From positions 32,702 through 96,701 of the forward strand of contig CAZOOF010000003.1 of the NCBI GenBank assembly GCA_964581365.1: a stretch of 64,000 nt of DNA. The letters are read 5' to 3'. This stretch comes from JAITWN01 sp964581365 (lineage in GTDB: Bacteria; Pseudomonadota; Gammaproteobacteria; SZUA-140). A program made the translations under genes and the position numbers. The first letter of the stretch is position 1. The number at the start of each line of letters is the position of its first letter. Below are positions 33,553 through 40,403 of this stretch, piece after piece. The notes under the pieces are model-generated. The model searched no databases, was not told the origin of the DNA, and saw only the letters and a program-made list of their open reading frames with translations.

Positions 33553-33648
33553 ATGTTGGCAACGTTTGCTACGATTGGCTGTATCCTGCTCGCGTTTTCG
33601 AGCATGTGGTTTGCTTGGTATCTTCTGATGCCGGGCGATCATACCTGA
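33553..33648 (+). CDS. 31-residue single-TM micro-protein upstream of ccoN-like gene
   Basis: An ORF of 31 codons starting MLATFATIGCILLAF, with one membrane helix containing WFAWYLL and ending MPGDHT. GGGGAGG at 33537-33543 sits nine bases before the ATG, a very good ribosome site. It lies between the 91-residue protein and the catalytic subunit gene. Size and topology resemble tiny accessory oxidase subunits; function unknown. Confidence 0.65.
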   Translation: MLATFATIGCILLAFSSMWFAWYLLMPGDHT

Positions 33649-33727
33649 GCATCGGTCCGCCGGCGCCGGCGAGCACGTAAATGCTGTCAGGGAACATGAA
33701 AATAGCGCTTTTAGGGGGGTAAGTCCG

Positions 33728-35134
33728 ATGTTCAAGTATCTGCTGGCCAAAAACGAGGAGATCCCGCGCGGTACAGCGGCGGTCTACTTCGGTGTTTCTT
33801 CCATCATCTGGTTCGTGATCGGGACCGGCCTCGGCTCCTTCAACGCCGCCAAGCTCGCGTTCCCCGACTTCGTCACCGGCTCGGAGCTGTTCTCCTTCGG
33901 TCACATGCGCCAGGTCCACGTGATGGCCGTCATCTTCGGCTGGATCTCGATGGCTTTCGCCATGGCCATGATGTACATCACGCCGGCACTGGGAAATACC
34001 AAGCTCTGGTCTGAGAAGCTGGGCGTCTGGAACTGCTTCATCTGGAACTTCGGTCTTTCTCTCGGCCTGACCGTGCTGTGGGCCGGAATGAGCTCTGGCC
34101 GTGAGTACTCGGACTTCCCGTGGTTCATCGACCTGGTGATTCTGTTCGGCATCGTTCTGCCGCTCGGCATCAACGTGTGGATGACCATCATCAAGCGCCG
34201 CACCCAGGGTATCTACACCACCAACTGGTTCTTTGCCGCCGGCTGCTTCATGCTGTTCATCGTGCTTCTGGTCGGTAACCTGCCGGAGTACTTCCAGCTC
34301 ACGGGTCTGACCGAGGCCTATCTGACCTGGTGGTTCGCGCACAACGTGCTTGGACTGTGGATCACCCCGATCGCTGCGGCCATCGCGTACTACACCGTGC
34401 CGAAGATCACCGGTAATCCGCTGTACTCGCACCGCATCGGCCACCTGCACTTCTGGTCCGTGGTGGTGTTCTACTCCACGCCCGCTGCGCATCACCTGAT
34501 GTCGGCGCCGCTGCCGGAGTGGCTGAAGTCCTTCGCATCGGTGGAGGGCGTGCTCATTCTGGTGCCGGCCATTGCGTTCGTGTCCAACCTGCTGCTGACC
34601 ATGACCGGCAAGTGGCGGTACTTCGTCGACAACGTCGAGATCAAGTTCACGATTACCGGCGTGCTGATGGCGATCCCGCTGAACATGCAGGGCGGATTCC
34701 AGCAGACCCGTGCCATCAACTGGTACATCCATGGTACCGGCTGGATCGTGGCGCACGCACACCTGGCACTGCTCGGCTTCTCGACCTTCCTCGAGGCTGC
34801 CGCCGTGTACTATGGTCTGCAGACGATCCTGCGTCGCAAGCTCTACTCGCTGGCGCTGGCTAACTTCCACTTCTGGTTCCTGCTGATCGGTTTCACGATC
34901 TACTGGATCTCCATGACGATTGCGGGCCTGATCCAGGGTGCCGGCAAGATCTATGAAGTGCCCTACATCGACGTCGTGATCGCGGAGCATCCGTACATGA
35001 TCGCCCGTTGGGTTGGCGGCACCATGGTGTTTACCGGAAACCTTGTCTGGCTCTACAACATGTGGATGACTGCGCGTGAAGGCACTGTGATCCCCGCGGG
35101 CCGTCTGCCGCACGAGATCGCCTACGAGCGCTAG
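33728..35134 (+). CDS. divergent cbb3-type oxidase catalytic subunit (CcoN-like)
   Basis: A 468-residue, 12-helix haem-copper oxidase subunit. All key residues sit at the Pseudomonas stutzeri CcoN number minus two after the first helices: CuB ligands H205, H255 and H256, cross-link tyrosine Y249 (FYSTPAAHH), haem b3 ligand H343 and haem b ligand H345 (VAHAHLALLG); the other haem b ligand is H64. The conserved glutamate next to haem b3 (E323 in P. stutzeri) is Gln321 here. The tyrosine indicates an O2 reductase rather than a nitric oxide reductase. GGGGGG precedes the start. Symbol left blank because the protein is far from canonical CcoN. Confidence 0.88.
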   Translation: MFKYLLAKNEEIPRGTAAVYFGVSSIIWFVIGTGLGSFNAAKLAFPDFVTGSELFSFGHMRQVHVMAVIFGWISMAFAMAMMYITPALGNTKLWSEKLGVWNCFIWNFGLSLGLTVLWAGMSSGREYSDFPWFIDLVILFGIVLPLGINVWMTIIKRRTQGIYTTNWFFAAGCFMLFIVLLVGNLPEYFQLTGLTEAYLTWWFAHNVLGLWITPIAAAIAYYTVPKITGNPLYSHRIGHLHFWSVVVFYSTPAAHHLMSAPLPEWLKSFASVEGVLILVPAIAFVSNLLLTMTGKWRYFVDNVEIKFTITGVLMAIPLNMQGGFQQTRAINWYIHGTGWIVAHAHLALLGFSTFLEAAAVYYGLQTILRRKLYSLALANFHFWFLLIGFTIYWISMTIAGLIQGAGKIYEVPYIDVVIAEHPYMIARWVGGTMVFTGNLVWLYNMWMTAREGTVIPAGRLPHEIAYER

Positions 35135-35180
35135 GAGACAAGTCCGCAATTATAAAAGGTTATGAGGGGAGGAATCAGAC

Positions 35181-36131
35181 GTGGCATTCCGTGAATATAA
35201 AATAGGTGCGCGACTGTTCGGTGTTGCGCTCGGCGGATCGATGATGATCACCATCTACATGCCGAGCCTGGACATCGTTCAGGTGGCGTCGACCGAGATG
35301 GGCCTGCGCAAGGGTCTCATGTACGGCCGAGTCGGCGGGTTCTCGGTCGAAGATCCGTTCCTGCAGGGGGCGGGCAAGCCGGTTACCGTGGTCCTGCGTA
35401 AGGATCCGCGGAATGGTGAGCCCATCGATGAGACGTACGCCTACGTCTACGAAGCGGGCATTCCGTTCACCAGTTCCATCCGTCACCCGCGCATCATGGG
35501 TGAAGGCGTGGAGGACCTGAGTCTGCAGCAGGGTCGTATCGGCGAAGCTGATCAGAATCGGGGCGCTGTGTTCCTGGTGGTCGAAGGCCGCTGGAACGGT
35601 GAGCCGACGCACTACATCGAGAACGCGACGGCTACCCGCAATTGGACGCCCGAGCTCATCCGCAACGCGGTTAGCGATCAGGACATGCACTATGTCGGCT
35701 CCGGCAAGATCATGTTCGTGCGTGAAGGCTGCTGGTGGTGTCATACGCTCCTCCCGGAGCAGACGCAGGACTGGCAGGCGTTCGGCGCTCCGCCGCGGCT
35801 GGGTGACTTCAACAGTGAGTCGCCGACTGCGTTCGGATCCGACCGCAAGGCGCCCGATCTGCTGCATGTTGCCTCGCGCAACTCCTCACGCGAGTGGATG
35901 GTGATGCACTTCTTTAATCCGCGTCTCGTTCAGCCGCACTCGATCATGCCCCGCTACGACTATCTGTGGGGTGAGGTTGATGCGGATGGCAACCGGATCG
36001 ATTACAAGAAGTGGCGTGCCGAGTACAGCGAGTACGCCTCCGGCAAGCGGATCTATCCGCCGGAAGTGCCGGAGCCTGCCGCTGATAGCGACGCCCGCTA
36101 TCTGATCGACTTCGTGCTGAGCCTCAAATAA
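35181..36131 (+). CDS. CcoO-like monohaem cytochrome c subunit with large insertion
   Basis: A 316-residue protein, against about 200 for usual CcoO. It has one N-terminal membrane helix (about residues 10-30), then about 130 extra residues before the cytochrome domain with CWWCH at residues 184-188. The rest matches CcoO: the segment APDLLHV, EWMVMHFFNPRLVQPHSIMPRYDYL with the likely axial Met, and a C-terminal extension. It would receive electrons for the catalytic subunit encoded just upstream. The long insertion (YGRVGGFSVEDPF...) has no recognised domain. Confidence 0.87.
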   Translation: MAFREYKIGARLFGVALGGSMMITIYMPSLDIVQVASTEMGLRKGLMYGRVGGFSVEDPFLQGAGKPVTVVLRKDPRNGEPIDETYAYVYEAGIPFTSSIRHPRIMGEGVEDLSLQQGRIGEADQNRGAVFLVVEGRWNGEPTHYIENATATRNWTPELIRNAVSDQDMHYVGSGKIMFVREGCWWCHTLLPEQTQDWQAFGAPPRLGDFNSESPTAFGSDRKAPDLLHVASRNSSREWMVMHFFNPRLVQPHSIMPRYDYLWGEVDADGNRIDYKKWRAEYSEYASGKRIYPPEVPEPAADSDARYLIDFVLSLK

Positions 36132-36147
36132 GAGAGGGGGGTAAGAC

Positions 36148-36783
36148 ATGGCCTGGAAATTCGATAACCCGCTCTATAGTCTGACCGATGAGGAGCAGAA
36201 CGAGAAGGCGAAGGAGCTGTGGGAAAAGGAAGCCCTCGGTGGAATCACCGAGGACAACAACCGCCTGCCGCGTCCGGTGGTCTGGTTGCTTGCGCTTACC
36301 ATCGTGAGCGCGTTCCTGATGACGTTCCCTCTCTGGGGGCAGCGTCCGTCGGCGGCAATCTATGAGGACTACGTCGCGCTGATGGATTCGCCTGAGATTC
36401 AGGCGATTCAGCAGGAACAGGGCGATGACGCTGCCATGGCTGCGATGGTCAAGAAGGTGCGCGACCAGGGCTCGACCTACCAGGGGCTGCTGGATCGTCA
36501 TCCGCTGTCCATGAATGAGCTGCGTCTCATTCGGGATGACATCATCGAGCTGCAGAACACCCGGGTCGACCTGGAAGAGTACTCGGTTGTGGGTGACCAG
36601 GTTCTGCTGGCGAACTTTGAAGGCAACTGGAAGCCGGATGGGACTCGCGAGCGCAAGCAGCCGTGGTGGGACAAGGGGTACACGATCGACCTGTTTTACG
36701 TGACGTACTTCTGTCTGGCGGTGTTGATCGCGGTGAAGCGTCTGCCGAACTATCGTTGGCAGCCGACGCATCACGGTCACTGA
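36148..36783 (+). CDS. CcoP-anchor-like protein without haem domain
   Basis: A 211-residue protein with two membrane segments and no CxxCH. Its segment GGITEDNNRLPRPVVWLL and following helix resemble the N-terminal region of CcoP (DGIEEYDNPLPRWW), and the helix ends FPLWGQRP, like the homologous protein at 44386. Between the helices is a charged stretch of about 100 residues. It seems to be a CcoP anchor whose cytochrome domains are encoded elsewhere, perhaps in the monohaem genes nearby. Directly downstream of the CcoO-like gene with GAGAGGGGG ribosome site. Confidence 0.72.
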   Translation: MAWKFDNPLYSLTDEEQNEKAKELWEKEALGGITEDNNRLPRPVVWLLALTIVSAFLMTFPLWGQRPSAAIYEDYVALMDSPEIQAIQQEQGDDAAMAAMVKKVRDQGSTYQGLLDRHPLSMNELRLIRDDIIELQNTRVDLEEYSVVGDQVLLANFEGNWKPDGTRERKQPWWDKGYTIDLFYVTYFCLAVLIAVKRLPNYRWQPTHHGH

Positions 36784-36801
36784 TAATCTAGGAGAGAAAC
36801 C

Positions 36802-36933
36802 ATGATCGATGTCGACAATCCACCGCTCATAGTCCTGATCCCGATTATCATCGTGTTCGTGGCGCCGTTCATTTACAGCTTCTTCGTCGACAAGTACGAC
36901 AAAGCTACGCCGCCGCTGCGAGACGACGAGTAA
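36802..36933 (+). CDS. 43-residue CcoQ-like micro-protein
   Basis: A 43-codon ORF behind GGAGAG, with one membrane helix (LIVLIPIIIVFVAPFIYSFF) and the acidic end PPLRDDE. Position after the CcoO-like and CcoP-anchor-like genes, size and acidic end all resemble CcoQ, the small non-catalytic cbb3 subunit, though sequence is too short for proof. It ends the oxidase operon, followed by a hairpin and a terminator. Confidence 0.65.
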   Translation: MIDVDNPPLIVLIPIIIVFVAPFIYSFFVDKYDKATPPLRDDE

Positions 36934-36942
36934 TTGGCGATA

Positions 36943-36972
36943 GTGATGCGGGATCTAACGATCCCGCATCAC
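36943..36972 (+). other. 13-bp perfect hairpin after the oxidase operon
   Basis: GTGATGCGGGATC (36943-36955) pairs with GATCCCGCATCAC (36960-36972), four-base loop, no U-tract. Probably an mRNA-stabilising or processing hairpin, since a true terminator follows within 30 bases. Confidence 0.65.
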
Positions 36973-36999
36973 ATTGAGCAGCAGGATGTGAAAGAATAA

Positions 37000-37033
37000 A
37001 CGATGCCGTTCGCGAGGGCGGCATCGTTTTTTT
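37000..37033 (+). terminator. rho-independent terminator
   Basis: ACGATGCCG (37000-37008) pairs with CGGCATCGT (37019-37027), followed by six T. It separates the ccoN-like operon from the next gene block at 37070. Confidence 0.85.
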
Positions 37034-37069
37034 ACGCGCAGAGAGCGCTCATACAAGATCATTGCCGAT

Positions 37070-37399
37070 ATGACCCCGACAGATATGTATGAAGAGATTG
37101 TTTTTGCACTGATGCGGGCCAGCGAGCTGCTTTTGCCGGTACTGCAGCAGAGCAGCGGGCCATCGAGCTACTGGAGCATCGAGGGCATGCAGGGCTATCG
37201 CTTCAGCGTCGGCATTTTCGTGTTCATGTTGGCCGGGGTGATCGTGTTTGGCGCCATCGTTTACCACTTCTTCATGCACGCCGGACCACGCTCTGGTATC
37301 AAGCGGGGCGAGAAGATACTGTTCGCGTGGATCGTCGCCGGAATGTTTGTGGCGGTAGCTATCGGTGCAGTACAATTGTTGTATGGCCGACTTTTCTAG
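37070..37399 (+). CDS. 109-residue two-TM protein of the oxidase locus
   Basis: A small membrane protein with two helices (FSVGIFVFMLAGVIVFGAIV and ILFAWIVAGMFVAVAIGA). The segment KRGEKILFAW before its second helix resembles the KQGEKILFG that precedes the anchor of the cytochrome at 30441, which suggests shared ancestry of this helix. No ribosome site is evident, and the start could be ATG 37085. Family unknown. It opens a second block of oxidase-related genes after a terminator. Confidence 0.65.
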   Translation: MTPTDMYEEIVFALMRASELLLPVLQQSSGPSSYWSIEGMQGYRFSVGIFVFMLAGVIVFGAIVYHFFMHAGPRSGIKRGEKILFAWIVAGMFVAVAIGAVQLLYGRLF

Positions 37400-37411
37400 C
37401 AGGAGGCTGTC

Positions 37412-37693
37412 ATGAACTTTCTGCAATCGTTGCCGGATGGTTGGACCATCTACGTATGGCTGGTTGCTGGGGCGGCCATCATCTTTGCGGCGATTTACGG
37501 TTTGCGCTGGGCGCACCGTAATGAGCAGTTCGACGAGGACATCAAGTATCTGGTGTTCGACGAGAACGACAAGGAGAAGATGAGTCCCGAGGAGTACGCG
37601 AAGAGCCGCGAAGTGCTCGAGAAGCAGGTCAAGCGCCGGGAAGAAATCCGGCGGGAACGAGCGCAGCAAGCGGGCAGGCATGAGGACCGGTGA
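37412..37693 (+). CDS. CcoS-like oxidase assembly protein
   Basis: A 93-residue protein starting MNFLQSLPDGWTIYVW behind a perfect AGGAGG, with one membrane helix followed by LRWAHRNEQFDEDIKYLVFDEND. This matches the CcoS pattern (helix then W..R..QFDD.....IL.D). CcoS is a cbb3 maturation factor implicated in haem b insertion. A charged C-terminal tail of about 40 residues is additional compared with canonical CcoS of 45-70 residues. It overlaps the next cytochrome gene by 14 bases. Confidence 0.65.
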   Translation: MNFLQSLPDGWTIYVWLVAGAAIIFAAIYGLRWAHRNEQFDEDIKYLVFDENDKEKMSPEEYAKSREVLEKQVKRREEIRRERAQQAGRHEDR

Positions 37694-38168
37694 AAAAGGG
37701 ATCCTGCTTGTAATCGCAGTACTGGTAGTCGGCGGGGCGCTGTGGAGTTTCCAGCGTCAGAGCGAAGCCCCGCCGGAAGACCGCGAGATTCCATTCTACA
37801 GCACCGCGTCGGCTGAGCTGCGCCAGGCGGCCGGGGCGATCTATCGGCGCGAGAACTGCAAGAGCTGCCACACTCTGTGGACAGTGCGTGATATCATGCA
37901 GTCGGTACCGGCGCCAGCGCTGGATGGTATCGGTTCTCTGCACGACGAACAGTGGTTTTTCGAGTATTTTTCCGCAGGCAACCCACAGCTGATACTGCCT
38001 TCACGTCTGAAGGCTGAGTATCAGATGCCATCCTACGCCCACCTGCCGGATGACGAGCGGCGCACGCTGGCTGCCTACATGGCGAGCCTTAAAGTCAAAG
38101 ACTGGTATCTCGACGAGGCCAGAAAGGCAAGGTGCCGCAAGCTGACAGGGGAGGAGGAATGCCCATGA
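37680..38168 (+). CDS. membrane-anchored monohaem cytochrome c
   Basis: A 162-residue protein, paralogous to the cytochrome at 30441: an N-terminal anchor (residues 7-24), CKSCH at 60-64, the shared LDGIGS segment and a probable axial Met in EYQMPSY. The C-terminus holds two Cys (ARCRKLTGEEEC). It may be one of the separate haem-carrying partners of the oxidase in place of CcoP. It overlaps the CcoS-like gene and the following gene. Confidence 0.85.
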   Translation: MRTGEKGILLVIAVLVVGGALWSFQRQSEAPPEDREIPFYSTASAELRQAAGAIYRRENCKSCHTLWTVRDIMQSVPAPALDGIGSLHDEQWFFEYFSAGNPQLILPSRLKAEYQMPSYAHLPDDERRTLAAYMASLKVKDWYLDEARKARCRKLTGEEECP

Positions 38169-38638
38169 GTCCGCAGACCAGACGCAACATCCTGGGAACC
38201 ATTGCCGTACTTGCCGGCTGTGCCGTGGTCTACGTTGGCGACTGGCTGGTCGGCGTGGATCTGGAGTTGTGGTGGGGACTGGCCACCTTTACTCCGATCT
38301 GGATGGTCGCAATGTTTGTAGTGCCGCTGATCTCCGGTCTGGTGTGCGCGATGATCTTCGGTCTGGGCGGAAAGTGGCTGTGTTATTTCCCTCCGCTTAT
38401 CGTCCGTACCATCAATTACTTTGCCTACGTCTATGAGTTCAAGGTGCCGCCGCCTGGCGCCGAGCTGCTGTTCTTTCCCTACTGGATCATGTTCGTCATC
38501 TTGGTCGTGGAAGCGGCGGCGTTCGGGGGCGTGTTTGGAGAGATCGTCGTCAAGAAGACGTATGGTCGTCTGCCGCGGGAAATGGTGTACCGCAAGGCAG
38601 GTGATCAGTCGGCCGGTTCCGGAGGTCAGGGTGGATGA
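38165..38638 (+). CDS. 157-residue membrane protein of unknown function
   Basis: Four predicted membrane helices; the protein begins MSPQTRRNILGTIAVLAG behind GGAGGAGG and includes the aromatic-rich WWGLATFTPIWMVAMFVVP and FPPLIVRTINYFAYVYEFKVPPPG. The start ATG 38165 overlaps the cytochrome stop by four bases. No family is recognised. Tight coupling to the cytochrome and the downstream SUMF1-like gene suggests a common complex. Confidence 0.7.
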   Translation: MSPQTRRNILGTIAVLAGCAVVYVGDWLVGVDLELWWGLATFTPIWMVAMFVVPLISGLVCAMIFGLGGKWLCYFPPLIVRTINYFAYVYEFKVPPPGAELLFFPYWIMFVILVVEAAAFGGVFGEIVVKKTYGRLPREMVYRKAGDQSAGSGGQGG

Positions 38639-39696
38639 CCTCGACTCGTGCCTTGCCGCGTATAGATGAGGCCATCCGGCGGCGCCGCAAGCGCTACCTG
38701 ACGGCGACGATTATCACCTGTATTGCTCTTGCCATGGTCGGTGGGAGCCTGCACATCGTGCAGCTCGGAGCCAAGCGCATGGAGGAGATGCGGGGCAAGG
38801 CGAGCTACGATGTCAGTGAGATGCGCTCGCGGATTCGGGCTGCTGGCGAGGAACTTCATCGTCACCGCCTCCACGAGGAAAGACAGACATTCGTCGAGTC
38901 CTATTCGGTGGAGGAGGCCGAGGCACTGCTCACGCCGGAGCAGTGGGCCGAGCTGGAGACGATGGTGACGATTCCCGCTGGGCCCTTCATCATCGGTACT
39001 AACCGGCCACGCAGCGCCGTGCAGGATCAGCCTGAACACCGGATAAATCTCCCTGCCTTCCGCATCGACACGTATCCGGTAACGAATGCGCAGTATGCCC
39101 GCTTTGTCGCGGCCACCGGGCATCGCCCGCCGCTGAACTGGGATCAGGGCCGGATTCGCCCGGGTACCGAGCTGCATCCGGTCACCATGGTTTCCTGGTA
39201 TGACGCTAACGCGTATGCCAGCTGGGCCGGGAAGCGTCTGCCGACGGAAGCTGAGTGGGAAAAGGCCGCGCGAGGACCGGATGGCAAGCGCTGGCCATGG
39301 GGTGATCTCATGGATGCATCGCGCCTCAATACCTATTACAACGTGGGCCGGACCACCGAGGTGACGCGTTACGTCTCCGGCGCCAGCGAGTACGGTGTCA
39401 TGGACCTTGCCGGCAACGTCAGTGAGTGGACGAATGACAACTTTCGCCCCTATCCCGGCAGCGATGCGCCGCCGGAGGTGTTCGAGGCGAAGATTGCGGT
39501 GGCCACAACGCCGCTGGATGAGGCAATGCAAGTTGTGGATTTGGTCCCGGTGGACGGCAGCTACAAGGTGCTGCGCGGGGGTTCGTGGAAGAGCGACCCG
39601 TTCTCGACCGCTGCCTACCATCGGAATTATTCATGGCCGCACTACGCTTCCGACTTCTTCGGGTTCCGGACGGCGGCAGATATCGTTACGGAATGA
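38635..39696 (+). CDS. membrane-anchored SUMF1/FGE-fold protein without catalytic cysteines
   Basis: A 353-residue protein: one membrane anchor (about residues 22-42), a helical linker to residue 105, then a formylglycine-generating-enzyme (SUMF1) fold with IPAGPFIIGT, IDTYPVTNAQYARFV, KRLPTEAEWEKAARG, YGVMDLAGNVSEWTND and LRGGSWKSDPF. The only Cys, residue 29, is in the membrane helix, so the active-site cysteines used by formylglycine-generating enzymes are absent and no such activity is expected. A structural or ligand-binding role at the periplasmic face is likely (inference). It overlaps both neighbours by four bases. Confidence 0.88.
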   Translation: MTSTRALPRIDEAIRRRRKRYLTATIITCIALAMVGGSLHIVQLGAKRMEEMRGKASYDVSEMRSRIRAAGEELHRHRLHEERQTFVESYSVEEAEALLTPEQWAELETMVTIPAGPFIIGTNRPRSAVQDQPEHRINLPAFRIDTYPVTNAQYARFVAATGHRPPLNWDQGRIRPGTELHPVTMVSWYDANAYASWAGKRLPTEAEWEKAARGPDGKRWPWGDLMDASRLNTYYNVGRTTEVTRYVSGASEYGVMDLAGNVSEWTNDNFRPYPGSDAPPEVFEAKIAVATTPLDEAMQVVDLVPVDGSYKVLRGGSWKSDPFSTAAYHRNYSWPHYASDFFGFRTAADIVTE

Positions 39697-39941
39697 TGAA
39701 CGCTACGACTCTACGCAAGCTCTGGCTGTACTGTACGCTGGCCTTGCTGCCGCTGATGCCGGGGACCTCCCTTGCGTTCGACAGTTACAGGTACCTGCAT
39801 GTCACCATCGACACGATCTGGTACATATTCGTGTTCCTGCTGCTCATTCTGCTGGTTCCATTCATCCTCATGGCAATCCTTTACTGGTGGACTCTGCGCC
39901 AGCGCAAGCTGGACAGCGAGCACTCCGAACCGAAACCCTGA
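39693..39941 (+). CDS. 82-residue small membrane protein
   Basis: Starts at ATG 39693 overlapping the SUMF1-like stop by four bases (ATG 39696 also possible). It has an N-terminal signal-like helix (LWLYCTLALLPLMPG) ending in ...LAF, then DSYRYLHVTIDTIWYIF leading into a second helix (VFLLLILLVPFILMAILYWW) and a charged tail. The family is not recognised; coupling to the SUMF1-like gene supports a function in the same complex. Confidence 0.7.
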   Translation: MMNATTLRKLWLYCTLALLPLMPGTSLAFDSYRYLHVTIDTIWYIFVFLLLILLVPFILMAILYWWTLRQRKLDSEHSEPKP

Positions 39942-39957
39942 TCAGGGGCAGCACCAC

Positions 39958-40335
39958 GTGCACGCACGCTTTCACACCGCTGTCTGCGCCTTTCTGATGC
40001 TGCTGGTGGCAGCGCTGATGCTGGCGCCGGCCGGCGCCCGGGCGGCGGCGGCCGAACAGGGCACATCTTCCGATACCCAGGTGATTCAGGCATTTTCCGA
40101 GGCAATGCGTGAGAGTGCGCAACGCGCCGAAATCACCGAGCAGCGCAAACACGCCATTCTGTTTCTGATGGGCGTCGTGCTGCTGGTCTGCATGCTTGGC
40201 ACCGCTGGCCTGGGTGTGGCTATGGCAATCTTTGGCAAGAAGGTGTTTGTGGCGCACACGATCTTTGCCGGACTCAGCGTTACTCTCGCCCTGGCGCATG
40301 CCGTGGTCGCAGTCGTCTGGTTCTGGCCGTTCTGA
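39958..40335 (+). CDS. 125-residue exported/membrane protein, unknown function
   Basis: GTG 39958 gives a protein with an N-terminal signal peptide (AFLMLLVAALMLAPAGARA) and, after a charged helix (AFSEAMRESAQRAEITEQRKHA), two C-terminal membrane helices (AILFLMGVVLLVCMLG and AHTIFAGLSVTLALAHAVVAVVWF), with two His in the last one. No family recognised. Its place between the SUMF1 block and the spermidine-synthase-like gene suggests a membrane accessory. Confidence 0.65.
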   Translation: MHARFHTAVCAFLMLLVAALMLAPAGARAAAAEQGTSSDTQVIQAFSEAMRESAQRAEITEQRKHAILFLMGVVLLVCMLGTAGLGVAMAIFGKKVFVAHTIFAGLSVTLALAHAVVAVVWFWPF

Positions 40336-40403
40336 CCATCGCTCTGGCGACCCCGGGATCGCCCGCAAATGACGCGATCATCCACCGATCAGGCGGCTCT
40401 TCG

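Noticed and set aside
33649..33727. GC-rich palindrome (CCGCCGGCGCCGGCG) before the CcoN-like gene as an operator
   Set aside because: Such self-complementary GC runs are frequent in a high-GC genome; no second copy or known operator match.
33728..35134. Catalytic subunit as a nitric oxide reductase (NorB-, gNOR- or nNOR-like)
   Set aside because: The tyrosine six residues before the CuB His pair (Y249) is present and all offsets match cbb3 CcoN; nitric oxide reductases lack this Tyr. A phylogeny would still be needed to be certain.
33569..35149. Long minus-strand open frame (526 codons) opposite the CcoN-like gene
   Set aside because: Composition is His/Gln/Arg-rich without domain or ribosome site; shadow of the real gene.
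38635..39696. Functional formylglycine-generating enzyme
   Set aside because: No Cys in the catalytic domain and no sulfatase gene nearby.
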